Origin: Streptomonospora nanhaiensis
GTDB lineage: Bacteria; Actinomycetota; Actinomycetes; Streptosporangiales; Streptosporangiaceae
NCBI RefSeq assembly: GCF_013410565.1
Contig: NZ_JACCFO010000001.1
Span: 4,030,001-4,094,000, forward strand
Direction: 5' to 3'
Length of the DNA: 64,000 nt
Positions 50,576-58,206 of the stretch are shown piece by piece. Within the stretch, counting starts at the first letter, position 1. The number at the start of each line of letters is the position of its first letter. A program made the position numbers and the translations under genes. The notes beneath the pieces were generated by a model. That model was not told the DNA's origin and searched no databases. It saw only the letters and a program-made list of their open reading frames with translations.

Positions 50576-51808
50576 TCAACGCTCCAGAGACGGCTCCGTG
50601 CCGGGACCGCTATCTGTCCTAGCCCGAGGCGGAGCGCTGTCCGTGCCCGCGCTGGGTGGAACCAACCCCTGCCGCGCCCGCCGCACCGCCTCCCGTGCCG
50701 CTTCCTCCTCCTCACTGGGGGTATGCGGGTCGGCTTGAGCCATGGCCTCGGCGAACTGCTGCTGCTTCGTGGCTTCGGCCGTTAGGAACGCCTCTGGTGT
50801 GGGCGGCAGCAGAGCATTGTCCACGCCATGCGAGCCCGCCAGTAGCACCGCCTTCTGCACTCCCTGCCAGCGCTCGTGCCGGGCCAAGGCCGCAGTTTGG
50901 CCAACGTAGGCGATCGGCGCGACCTTGTCGGCATCGGCGTGCAGCACCAGCATCGTCTCGGCGGTCACCGCGTTCAGTTCACCGCGCTCCAGCAGTTGGC
51001 GGTTGTAGGCCCAGTAGGCGCTCAGCCACCGGGTGGCCTCGGCTTGGTCGAAGGGCACTCGTCCCTCGCTGCGCGCCTCGCGCAGAACGTGGGCGGCTCG
51101 GGGTGGACTGCGCCAGGCGCCGTCGGCACCGCGCGCGTTGTCGTAGTGGACGGTGCCGACGCGGTCGGTGACGATGACCCGCTCCACGTGTGGGTTTGCC
51201 TCCAGCGCCTCCACCGTCTGGGGCACCATTCGGTAGGTGCGGTCGTGCCCGGGGGCCTCGGACCAGCGGCCCAGTCCGGTCGGCATGGTGAGGTAGCGCC
51301 CGACCATGTCCAGCCGTGATCGGTACTCGTTGACAGCTATCGCCACGACCTCGGCGCGAAAACCGGGGTGCACACCGGAGGCGGGCCGTCTGGCCAGTTG
51401 GTCGACCACCTTTAGCCGTGCAGGCGGGCGGCCGAAGGACCCTTCGATGACCAAGCCGTAACCGCGTTCGTGGGCGTGCTCATGCACCATCTGCGACCAG
51501 GAGCGCACCGCCTGGGCGGTAAGCGGCACCAATTCATGGGGGTGCTCTCGCATGATGTCATCAAACAACGGATGGAAGGCTCGGAGGTCATCGGGTGAAA
51601 AGGGAGTCAGGCTTCCGCCGTGGCGCTCTAGAACCGACGCCAAAGCGTGGGACTTCCCCGCGCCAAGTTGTCCCCCCAACATCACCACCGTCGGTGCGTT
51701 CCCGTGGGTGGGCGCGGCCGCATCGAACACGAAGTCGCGGATATGGTCGTCGAACAGTTCTCGTAGCGTTGCCTCGTGGACCTCGTAACCGCTGGGGTCA
51801 GCGGTCAT
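50576..51808 (-). CDS. Zeta-toxin family protein, module 1
   Basis: A 410-residue P-loop kinase: TVVMLGGQLGAGKSHALASV is the Walker A, LTPFSPDDLRAFHPLFDDIM carries the acidic base region of zeta toxins, and GYGLVIEGSFGRPPARLKVV the following E-G motif. EVVAIAVNEYRSRLDMVGRY and RVIVTDRVGTVHYDN complete the core. Zeta toxins phosphorylate UDP-N-acetylglucosamine sugars and poison wall synthesis. The protein is longer than PezT-type toxins, with a C-terminal helical extension of about 170 residues. ATG at 51808 overlaps the antitoxin end by 11 bp, a typical coupled pair. Confidence 0.88.
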   Translation of the reverse strand: MTADPSGYEVHEATLRELFDDHIRDFVFDAAAPTHGNAPTVVMLGGQLGAGKSHALASVLERHGGSLTPFSPDDLRAFHPLFDDIMREHPHELVPLTAQAVRSWSQMVHEHAHERGYGLVIEGSFGRPPARLKVVDQLARRPASGVHPGFRAEVVAIAVNEYRSRLDMVGRYLTMPTGLGRWSEAPGHDRTYRMVPQTVEALEANPHVERVIVTDRVGTVHYDNARGADGAWRSPPRAAHVLREARSEGRVPFDQAEATRWLSAYWAYNRQLLERGELNAVTAETMLVLHADADKVAPIAYVGQTAALARHERWQGVQKAVLLAGSHGVDNALLPPTPEAFLTAEATKQQQFAEAMAQADPHTPSEEEEAAREAVRRARQGLVPPSAGTDSAPPRARTDSGPGTEPSLER

Positions 51809-52058
51809 CGCCTTGCGACCCCATTTCATCCAGGAGTCGGTGCAAGCGCTCAAGTTCGCGGATCATCTCGGCCCTGGCCATAGGAAGCCGCCTCTTGACA
51901 GCCCAGGCTTGACGGGCCTGCTCCTTTGCGGCCGCAGCCTCTTCGGAGGAAGCGGCGGCCTCAGCTCTGCGCACGTAGCGCGCAGCCAGAATCGCCGCTG
52001 TATCCGCGATGCTGTCGGCGATTACCTCATCCGGTGTCTCGGGGGTGACCGGCTTCAT
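51798..52058 (-). CDS. Antitoxin of zeta module 1
   Basis: From ATG 52058, with GGAAGGAGAT upstream, an 86-residue helical protein: MKPVTPETPDEVIADSIADT, AAILAARYVRRAEAAASSEE, ARQAWAVKRRLPMARAEMIR, ELERLHRLLDEM. Small helical proteins directly upstream of and overlapping zeta genes act as the epsilon-type antitoxin. The same frame is open upstream without a stop and encodes a Phd-like segment (52059-52260), so a longer fused product starting at TTG 52199 cannot be excluded. Confidence 0.75.
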   Translation of the reverse strand: MKPVTPETPDEVIADSIADTAAILAARYVRRAEAAASSEEAAAAKEQARQAWAVKRRLPMARAEMIRELERLHRLLDEMGSQGDDR

Positions 52059-52260
52059 GGCATCATCTCCTTCCAAAGGGACGATGCGGGTGATCATACG
52101 CCTCTTGTAGGTCAGCGCGGTAAAATGGCCTGTGAACCGGGATTCCTGAGCGAGCTCACCCAAGACCTTGCGGGCTTCTTCGATCCCACTCCGGGGCAAT
52201 GGCAGATCCGGCTCTATGAGGAACTCGGCGCTGCGCGGTTCACACGGTTCATAAAAGCAG
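52059..52260 (-). pseudogene. Phd/YefM-like antitoxin fragment in frame with the zeta antitoxin
   Basis: The minus strand reads SAEFLIEPDLPLPRSGIEEA, RKVLGELAQESRFTGHFTAL and TYKRRMITRIVPLEGDDAMK, the latter running into the antitoxin. ARxxLGELxxxxRFTGxxTxLTYxxRxxxxIVP is the Phd/YefM dimerisation and DNA-binding pattern. There is no ATG or GTG start, only TTG at 52199, and no Shine-Dalgarno before it. It may be the 3' end of an older antitoxin gene, or a functional Phd-type operator-binding domain translated with the zeta antitoxin. Confidence 0.55.
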
Positions 52261-52373
52261 GTCTCCAGTGCCGCGCTAAATATCCGCAGGCCGGGACGCC
52301 TCTTCGGGGGTCCCTCGCCCTCGTTTGTTTCCGACGGCAGAAGGAGCCGCTGCTGGCGGCCTTTTCCGGCAAG

Positions 52374-53609
52374 TCATGGTCCAGGCTCGGGCTCATTGCG
52401 GCTGCGGTGGAGATGATCGCGCGGCCGGCGGACCTCGTTGTCCCGGGCTGAATTGTGTCGTTGCGGACTCTCGTGCTGCGGGGCGGCCAGGGCGCGGCGG
52501 GCGCGGCGGCGTAGTCGGTCTTCAAGCCTGGCATGTTCGGGGGCGAGGAGCGCCCGCCGCTGCCTTTCGCGCTCCACCTCGGCGTTCTGGCCGCCGTGCT
52601 CGGCGAGTTGGCGGTCGCTGGCCAGGAACGTCTGCGGGGCGGGGACGAGTTCGGGGGGTATTCCGCTGGCAGCGGAGTCGAGGATGTAGCGGTGGACGTG
52701 CTGGGAGGCGTCGTGCCGACGCTTCAGGGGAGCATCCTCGGAGTCGGGGTAGGCGTGGGCGGCGACGCGGTCGGCGTCGGTGTGCAGCCGCTCGAACGTC
52801 GGCAGGGTGGTCTCGTTGAGTTCTCCCCGTTGGACCATGGCCGCGGTGTAGTCCTCGCGCCGCGCCAGCCAGTCGCGAGCGGCTCCCGGCTCCAGGCGGA
52901 GTTGGCGCGCGTGGAGCAGGGTGTCCCGTGCCCCGGTGGGGCCCGTCCACGCGCTGTTGGGTCCGCGCTCGTTGGTGAACAGTTCGGCGCCGGAGCGATC
53001 GGTGATGGTGATGCGCTGGACGTGCTCGCTGTCCTCGCACGCCTGCACGGTCTGCGGGCTCATCCGGTATCCGAGGTCGTGGGCGCCGGCGGGGGTCCAG
53101 CGGGCGGGGGCGCCGCTGGGGGCGAGGTAGCGCCCGACCGAGTCAAGCCGGCTGATCTCCTCGGGCACGGCCAGCGAGACCACTTCGACGCGGTGCGTGG
53201 GGGCGAACGCGGCGGCGGTGCCCACGGTCATGTCGGGATCGCGGAAGATTCCCTCCAGCAGGAGGCTGTAGCCGTGCTCTCGGGCGTGGTCGATGCTCAT
53301 GGCCACCCACCTCCCCGATGCCTGGCTGGTGGCGTTGGGCATGGCCAGGGGGTCGGTGGCCATCAGGTCGTCGTAGGCGGGGTGGATGGGCCTCAGGTCG
53401 TCACCGGTCAGGGAGACGATGTCGGGGTGGGCGCGGGCGATCAGCTGCTGCGCGCGCGACTTCCCGGCAGCCGGCTGAGCGCCCAGCAGCACCAGTACCG
53501 GCTCTGTGCTGGGTTTGTGCGGCCCGAAGACGTGGGGCTGGACGTACTCGGTAAAGAGGCGGGCGAGGTCCTTCTCGGCCAGGCGGTACCGCTCGGGGTC
53601 CGCGGCCAC
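52374..53609 (-). CDS. Zeta-toxin family protein, module 2
   Basis: A 411-residue paralogue of the module 1 toxin: VLVLLGAQPAAGKSRAQQLI (Walker A), IVSLTGDDLRPIHPAYDDLM, GYSLLLEGIFRDPDMTVGTA, HRVEVVSLAVPEEISRLDSV and ITITDRSGAELFTNER. The C-terminal 60 residues are Arg-rich (RLEDRLRRRARRALAAPQHE). It should act like other zeta kinases on nucleotide sugars, though the exact substrate is unproven. The start is GTG at 53609, 2 bp after the antitoxin stop. Confidence 0.88.
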   Translation of the reverse strand: MAADPERYRLAEKDLARLFTEYVQPHVFGPHKPSTEPVLVLLGAQPAAGKSRAQQLIARAHPDIVSLTGDDLRPIHPAYDDLMATDPLAMPNATSQASGRWVAMSIDHAREHGYSLLLEGIFRDPDMTVGTAAAFAPTHRVEVVSLAVPEEISRLDSVGRYLAPSGAPARWTPAGAHDLGYRMSPQTVQACEDSEHVQRITITDRSGAELFTNERGPNSAWTGPTGARDTLLHARQLRLEPGAARDWLARREDYTAAMVQRGELNETTLPTFERLHTDADRVAAHAYPDSEDAPLKRRHDASQHVHRYILDSAASGIPPELVPAPQTFLASDRQLAEHGGQNAEVERERQRRALLAPEHARLEDRLRRRARRALAAPQHESPQRHNSARDNEVRRPRDHLHRSRNEPEPGP

Positions 53610-53611
53610 GG

Positions 53612-53893
53612 TCAGCGCCGGCTTTCGAGCGCGTCGGTCTCGGCCCGCCAGCGCCGGATGTGGGCGATCAGCGCGTCCTTGTCGTCGGGGTCGACAGCGC
53701 GCCGCTCGTCTCGCAGGTCGAAGATCTTGGCCTTCCAGTCCTCGTGCTCGGCCTCCGTCGCGGCGTGCTCGGCCAGGTGGACGTAGCGCCCGGTGAGGCG
53801 GTTGGCGGTCTCGGCGAAGACGTCGTAGACGACCGTGATCGGGGCCGTGGTGTAGAAGCGCTCGTCGTCGGGGGTGAGGCGGGGATCGGTCAT
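53612..53893 (-). CDS. Antitoxin of zeta module 2
   Basis: A 93-residue helical protein starting MTDPRLTPDDERFYTTAPIT, then YDVFAETANRLTGRYVHLAE, HAATEAEHEDWKAKIFDLRD and HIRRWRAETDALESRR. ATG at 53893 follows AGGAGG. Its position and coupling to the zeta gene define it as the antitoxin; it is not obviously similar to the module 1 antitoxin beyond the helical A-x-R-Y-V-x-x-AE segment (AARYVRRAEAA versus TGRYVHLAEHA). Confidence 0.75.
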   Translation of the reverse strand: MTDPRLTPDDERFYTTAPITVVYDVFAETANRLTGRYVHLAEHAATEAEHEDWKAKIFDLRDERRAVDPDDKDALIAHIRRWRAETDALESRR

Positions 53894-54020
53894 GCGGCCT
53901 CCTGGACAGTGAGGTGGCGGGCCGGAGGGCTTAGCCGGTGTGTTCCCCGCAGGGAAGTGGGGCGGGCACGGTCCCAGCGTGGCCGGGAGGCACGCGGGTG
54001 TCAACGGGCCGAAAGCAAGC

Positions 54021-54060
54021 GCGCCCCCGCTGCCGGGGACCGGATCGGCGGCGGGGGCGC
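54021..54060 (-). terminator. Terminator of the tcuA-like gene at the island's right edge
   Basis: GCGCCCCCGCTGCCG (54021-54035) pairs with CGGCGGCGGGGGCGC (54046-54060) with one G-T pair and a 10-base loop, 36 bp beyond the minus-strand stop at 54096. Confidence 0.7.
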
Positions 54061-54095
54061 GGTCGGTGGGGTGGCCGGGACGAGGTCGGTAGGGG

Positions 54096-55634
54096 CTAGT
54101 TCGGGCGCCGGTGGACGGCGGCCTCGGCCGCGGCCTCGCCCGCTAGGCGGCCGTAGACCGCGCCCGCCGTCAGGCCCGAGCCGCCCGGGTAGTTGCCCGA
54201 GAACAGGCCGCCGACGATCTCGCCCGCCGCGTACAGGCCCTCCAGTGGGGCGCCGTCCTCGCCCAGCACCCGGGCCCGGCCGTCCACGTGCAGGCCGCCG
54301 AAGGTGAACGTGATACCGCAGGTCACCGCGAACCCGTAGTAGGGCGGGGTGTCCAGCGGCTGCGCCCAGTTGGACTTGGGCGGGTCCACCCGCGCGGCGC
54401 GGCCGTCCTTGACCGCCGGGTCGAACGGCACGTCCACGATGCTCGTGTTGAACTCCTCGACCGTGGCGGCCAGCCCTTTGGCGTCGATGCCCAGTTCGGC
54501 GGCCAGTTCCTCCAGGGAGTCGGCCTGGGCGCCGGTGATCGGCGTGGAGTCGTACTCCTCCGTGCGCAGCAGCGGCCGCGTCTTGGCGTCGAAGAGCTGG
54601 AAGGCCACGCCGCCCGGCCGCTTCAGGAACTCCCGCCCGTACTTGGCGTAGGTGTAGTTGCGGTAGTCGGCGCCCTCGTCCAGGAAGCGCAGGCCGTCGC
54701 GGTCGACCACGATCCCGATCGGATAGCTCTGCCGGGTGCGCTGGTTGGTCAGCTCGCGGTCGCCGCCCTGGGGCGGCGCGCCCGCGTCCCAGGCGACGCT
54801 GTGGCAGGAGGACCAGTCGCCGTGCGCGGCGGCGCCCCGCGCGATCGCCAGCTCCAGCACCTCGCCGGTGTTGAGCGGGTTGCCGCGCACCACCGCGCGC
54901 TCCCAGCCGTCGCCGAGGTGGCGGCGCCGCAGCGTGGGGTTGGACTCGAACCCGCCCGCCGCCAGCACCACCGCCGCGCAGCGCACCGTCCGCCGCGCTC
55001 CGTCCTCGTCGGTGTAGACGACGCCCTCGAAGCCGCCGGAGGGCCTCCGCACCAGGTCGGCCACTGCCGCGCCGTAGCGGATCTCGACGCCCTCGGCCAG
55101 CGCGGCCTCGGTGTGCTGGGCGACCAGGCCCTTGCCGCCGTCGACCACGCCCAGCGCCAGGCCGCCGAAGAACGTCCACCTGCCCTGCGACAGGTAGGAC
55201 TGGCGCTCGTACATCAGCCGCCAGCGCACGCCCTTGGCGTGCAGCCACTGGACGGTGTCCCAGCTGCGCCCGACCAGGGTGCGGGTCATCTCGGGGTCGC
55301 ACCGGCCCTCGGTCACGCGCACCATGTCGTCGGTGAAGTCGCGCTCGGTGTAGGGGGCCAGAGACGTGTCGGCCAGCCGCTCGCGGGTGGCCTCGTCGAC
55401 GATGGGGGCCACGCCCTCGGCGCCGGGGTGGACGACACGGAAGGCGCCGGCCGTGTAGAAGGAGTTTCCGCCCTCCTGCCCGCGCGGGCCCTTCTCCAGC
55501 ACGAGGACGCGCGCGCCCCCCTCCGCGGCCGCGTGCGCGGCGCAGAAGCCCGCGTTGCCGCCTCCGACCACCACTACGTCGACGTACTCGGCGCCGTCCC
55601 GTTCGGACGCGTCGCCCGCCTGCTCGCTGCTCAT
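54096..55634 (-). CDS. tcuA: FAD-dependent tricarballylate dehydrogenase-like flavoprotein
   Basis: A 512-residue fumarate reductase/succinate dehydrogenase-type flavoprotein. The FAD motif is VDVVVVGGGNAGFCAAHAAA (GGGNAG at 24-29) with VLVLEKGPRGQEGGNSFYTA. The capping domain contains QSYPIGIVVDRDGLRFLDEG, ITFTFGGLHVDGRARVLGED is the conserved substrate/FAD loop, and GGLFSGNYPGGSGLTAGAVY the C-terminal FAD contact. TcuA oxidises tricarballylate to cis-aconitate. The GNSFYTAGAFR start is typical of TcuA in my memory, but related flavoproteins exist. ATG at 55634 with AAGGAGA upstream. The candidate GntR site lies about 95 bp upstream. Confidence 0.82.
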   Translation of the reverse strand: MSSEQAGDASERDGAEYVDVVVVGGGNAGFCAAHAAAEGGARVLVLEKGPRGQEGGNSFYTAGAFRVVHPGAEGVAPIVDEATRERLADTSLAPYTERDFTDDMVRVTEGRCDPEMTRTLVGRSWDTVQWLHAKGVRWRLMYERQSYLSQGRWTFFGGLALGVVDGGKGLVAQHTEAALAEGVEIRYGAAVADLVRRPSGGFEGVVYTDEDGARRTVRCAAVVLAAGGFESNPTLRRRHLGDGWERAVVRGNPLNTGEVLELAIARGAAAHGDWSSCHSVAWDAGAPPQGGDRELTNQRTRQSYPIGIVVDRDGLRFLDEGADYRNYTYAKYGREFLKRPGGVAFQLFDAKTRPLLRTEEYDSTPITGAQADSLEELAAELGIDAKGLAATVEEFNTSIVDVPFDPAVKDGRAARVDPPKSNWAQPLDTPPYYGFAVTCGITFTFGGLHVDGRARVLGEDGAPLEGLYAAGEIVGGLFSGNYPGGSGLTAGAVYGRLAGEAAAEAAVHRRPN

Positions 55635-55727
55635 CGCTCTCCTTCTCGGCGCGCCGGGCCCGGGGCCGCCGGCGGGGAGCCGCCCCGCCGGACGCGCACG
55701 GTTGACGGCACACACCCGCATGAGTCC

Positions 55728-55743
55728 GTACACAACTGCATAC
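55728..55743. promoter_or_regulatory. Candidate GntR operator upstream of tcuA-like gene
   Basis: GTACACAACTGCATAC has arms GTACAC/GCATAC around a 4-base centre, the same form as GCATACACTCGTATAC upstream of the GntR gene at 37884. The surrounding 55720-55760 stretch is AT-richer than its flanks, as expected of a promoter. Confidence 0.45.
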
Positions 55744-55877
55744 AGAAGAATACGGCAGGCCGCCGAAACCCTGTCAAGGTGCGCGGGGGCAGACGGAGGG
55801 AGCGGCGCGCACCGCCCGCACACCAGGCACACCCAGCGCGGAGAGCGCGGGCAGTACCGGCGCAGCGGGCGGACCAC

Positions 55878-56296
55878 GGGATAGCCGACCCGGGCACATG
55901 CGGCGCGGTGTCCGGCACGGAGCGGCCGGGACGCCGGGGCCCAGACGCGTCCGTGCAGAGTCCTTGGTCGGGCCGTGGTGCCGACGGCGGGCGTCAGGCC
56001 GGGCGGCGTGGGGAGCCGAGGGAGGGCGGCGGCCTTGGACGCGGTCGCGCCCCGCCACGAAGCCGTGGTCGGGCGGTGGCGGGGCGGTGGGAGGCGGGCG
56101 CGGGGGTGTGCTGGTGCGCAAGCGGGGGTTGGCCGCGGGCGGTCAGGCTGAGGGGTGCGGCGGCCAACGGCGAAGGGGCCGGTGGGCGGGTGCCGACACC
56201 GGCGTCAAAGCGCGCCGCGGGCTCGGCCGGCGCGGAGCGCGGGCCGCGACGCCGCCGTGGGTCACGGCATCGGGGCGGCGGCGCGCCGGCGGCGCG
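55878..56296. other. Gene-poor interval between tcuA-like gene and tatA
   Basis: About 420 bp of very GC-rich DNA. Open frames exist on both strands but are Arg/Gly/Pro-rich, lack ribosome-binding sites and show no recognisable motifs. I see no gene, repeat or RNA in it. Confidence 0.5.
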
Positions 56297-56617
56297 TCAC
56301 TGGTTGCGGTAGACCTGGCTGCCGTCCCCCGCCTGGGTGGTGCCGTCGACCGGCCGCCCGGGCGGCAGTTCCGCGCGCCGCGGCTGGTGGTCGCCGGGCT
56401 CGTGCGGCGCCGGCGCGGCGGTGTCGGCGCGCGGCGCCTGGCGGCCGCGGTCGTCGTCATCGTCGCCGGTCGAGTCGTCGGTGAGGCCCTGGGTCTCGGC
56501 CTTGAGGATCCGCGCACTGCGGCCCAGCGACCGCGCGAGCTGCGGCAGCCGGCTGGCTCCGAAGAGCAGCAGTGCGATCAGAAGCAGAATCAGAAGTTCG
56601 CGACCGCCAAATCCCAC
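56297..56617 (-). CDS. tatA: Twin-arginine translocase subunit TatA/E-like
   Basis: A 106-residue protein: VGFGGRELLILLLIALLLFG gives the short N-terminal membrane helix, ASRLPQLARSLGRSARILKA the amphipathic helix with the conserved FG-x-x-x-LP hinge (here FGASRLP), and an acidic Asp-rich then Pro-rich tail. TatA oligomers form the Tat export pore. I choose GTG at 56617 because GGAGG is 5 bases upstream; an ATG at 56629 is possible. It is not beside tatC; a Tat substrate candidate (the MBL-fold protein at 60949) is in the window. Confidence 0.88.
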   Translation of the reverse strand: MGFGGRELLILLLIALLLFGASRLPQLARSLGRSARILKAETQGLTDDSTGDDDDDRGRQAPRADTAAPAPHEPGDHQPRRAELPPGRPVDGTTQAGDGSQVYRNQ

Positions 56618-56890
56618 GACAACCTCCATTCGGTGCAGGTGCGACACCCATGGTACGCCCGCCCCCACCCCTCCCATCTGGGCCGCCCTCCAGCCCTGTC
56701 CTCCCGCCGGCCGCGCTCGGCGCCGCGCATCGGCCCGGGCGGGGGCGGCCCGGGCGCCGCCCGCATCCCGGTGTCACCGGGGCGCCGCCGTGAATTCACC
56801 GGCGGTCCCGCGCCGCGTCGACCGGGGACCGGCCCGCCGGGAGGTGCCGGCGCGGAGCGTCCCCGCGCCCCTCGGCGGATGCGACCGGGA

Positions 56891-57517
56891 TCACCGTACG
56901 GCGGTCCCGGCGATGTGCGGCAGTGCCAGCCCGAACGACAGCGGAAGGTCGAACCCGTCGCGCGCCACGCTCGCGAACCCGGCCCGCGCGATCGCCGCCC
57001 CCGTGTCGCGGTTGTAGCGGCAGCCGCCCGGCAGGCGGCGCAGAATCGGGGTGAGGGCGTCCTGCGCGCGGCGCGTCCGCGTGGCCGCCGGAGCTGCGAC
57101 GTGCTCGACGAACACGTAGCGCCCGCCCGGCCGCAGGACGCGGCGCACCTCGGCCAGCACCCGGTCCGGGTCCGCCACCGAGCACAGCACGAGCGTGCCC
57201 ACCACCGCGTCGACGCTGCCGTCGGGCGCGTCGATGCGCTCGGCGCCGCCCGCGGCCACCCGTGCGGTGAACCCGGCGCCGGCGGCGGCGCGCCGGATCC
57301 GCTCGTGCAGGACGGTGTTGGGCTCGACACCCGTCCAGCGCACCTCGCGCCCGTAGTACCGCAGATTGACGCCCGCGCCGGGGCCGATCTCGACCACCTC
57401 GCCCGCCAGCGGGCCCAGCAGCGCCGGCTTGACCCGCGCGTACTGGGGCGGCTCCCATCCGTCGGGGGTCATGCGCGCGGCGAGCCGCAGGCCGAGCCCG
57501 CCGGCCCGCCCGCTCAC
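56891..57517 (-). CDS. Class I SAM-dependent methyltransferase
   Basis: A 208-residue methyltransferase: PLAGEVVEIGPGAGVNLRYY is motif I, TGVEPNTVLHERIRRAA carries the acidic SAM contact, SVDAVVGTLVLCSVADPDRV motif II and VRRVLRPGGRYVFVEHVAAP motif III. It resembles UbiE/Coq5-like small methyltransferases; the acceptor is unknown. It starts at GTG 57517, overlapping the upstream nitroreductase stop by 4 bp (GTGA), so the two are co-translated. Confidence 0.87.
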   Translation of the reverse strand: MSGRAGGLGLRLAARMTPDGWEPPQYARVKPALLGPLAGEVVEIGPGAGVNLRYYGREVRWTGVEPNTVLHERIRRAAAGAGFTARVAAGGAERIDAPDGSVDAVVGTLVLCSVADPDRVLAEVRRVLRPGGRYVFVEHVAAPAATRTRRAQDALTPILRRLPGGCRYNRDTGAAIARAGFASVARDGFDLPLSFGLALPHIAGTAVR

Positions 57518-58116
57518 GGCCGCCTCGCCCGGTCCGCGCGATCCGCCCGATCCGCCCGATCCGCGCGACCCGCCAGGTCCGCCAGGTCGGCCCGCCCCGC
57601 CCCGCCGGGTCCCTCGGCCGGGGCAACGGTGCGGGTGCCGCCCGGCTCCGCCTCCCCCTCGGCCGCCCGCAGCACCCGGAACACCGGCACCGCCCGCGCC
57701 GCGCGCGCGAACTCCGCGAGCGGGGCGTCGGCGCGGACGGGCAGGTGGGCCCGGGCGTTGCGCGCCCGCCGCAGGTAGGCCCGCAGCACCGGGGCGCGCT
57801 CGCCCACCGGCACCTCCTCCAGGCGCACCCGTTCGCGCCGCCCGTGCAAGATCGCGGCGGCGCCGCCCGCCGCGCGCACGTTGCGCACCCAGTTCACGTC
57901 CTCGCCGAGCATGGAGACCAGGTAGCGGCCGCCGTCCACGGCCGCCATGACCAGCGGCACGGTGACGGCGCGCCCGGTCCGCCGGCCCGCGACCTCCAGC
58001 GCCACCAGGTGGTCGGGCGCGACGCCCCGCGCGTACAGCGCGGCCGTCCACCGGTCGATCGCGCGCGCCGCGCCGTTGGGCCGCCCGCCCCGGTAGAACC
58101 ACCTCTTCAGCCCCAT
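57514..58116 (-). CDS. Nitroreductase/F420H2-dependent quinone reductase-family (DUF385) protein
   Basis: A 200-residue protein of the flavin-reductase-like DUF385 family: VALEVAGRRTGRAVTVPLVM, AVDGGRYLVSMLGEDVNWVR, NVRAAGGAAAILHGRRERVR and LRRARNARAHLPVRADAPLA. The split-barrel fold binds deazaflavin F420 in studied actinobacterial homologues (Ddn-like). The tail after about residue 165 contains repeated (R/L)AD units (RADRADRADRADRA), encoded by 9-bp tandem repeats. ATG at 58116 has GGAGGAAC upstream. It is divergent from a TetR gene across a region with large palindromes, hence likely its target. Confidence 0.83.
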   Translation of the reverse strand: MGLKRWFYRGGRPNGAARAIDRWTAALYARGVAPDHLVALEVAGRRTGRAVTVPLVMAAVDGGRYLVSMLGEDVNWVRNVRAAGGAAAILHGRRERVRLEEVPVGERAPVLRAYLRRARNARAHLPVRADAPLAEFARAARAVPVFRVLRAAEGEAEPGGTRTVAPAEGPGGAGRADLADLAGRADRADRADRADRARRP

Positions 58117-58140
58117 GGCCGTTCCTCCACGTCATCAGTG

Positions 58141-58196
58141 TTGTACGACGTACATGTACGGCGTACAAGTCGCACGCTAACCTGTACGCTGTACGA
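58141..58196. promoter_or_regulatory. TetR operator cluster between nitroreductase and TetR genes
   Basis: 58141-58168 is a 28-bp near-perfect palindrome made of the units TTGTACG and CGTACATGTACG and CGTACAA; a further copy of the unit TGTACGCTGTACGA lies at 58183-58196. The elements fill the 90 bp between the divergent genes. Confidence 0.75.
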
Positions 58197-58206
58197 TCGT
58201 CAAGCG

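Larger units (their letters stand above)
38579..53893. mobile_element. Type IV secretion-like accessory island (decayed or partial conjugative element)
   Basis: About 15.3 kb between two chromosomal genes holds a transfer-associated cell-wall hydrolase, a T4SS-like operon (VirB2-, VirB6-, SCO6880-, VirB4- and VirD4-like proteins plus DUF6668 and DUF4913), an IS5-family element and two zeta toxin-antitoxin modules. Such sets occur on actinomycete ICEs and plasmids. No integrase, excisionase, relaxase or replication initiator is present, and I found no direct repeats at the edges. The VirB4-like gene carries a frameshift. Boundaries given are those of the outermost accessory genes. Confidence 0.65.

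Noticed and set aside
38511-54095. Direct repeats at the island edges as att sites
   Set aside because: Both edges carry GCGCGCCCCCG-type terminator hairpins, but these belong to the flanking genes (GntR and tcuA-like) and are not extended direct repeats; no tRNA is adjacent.
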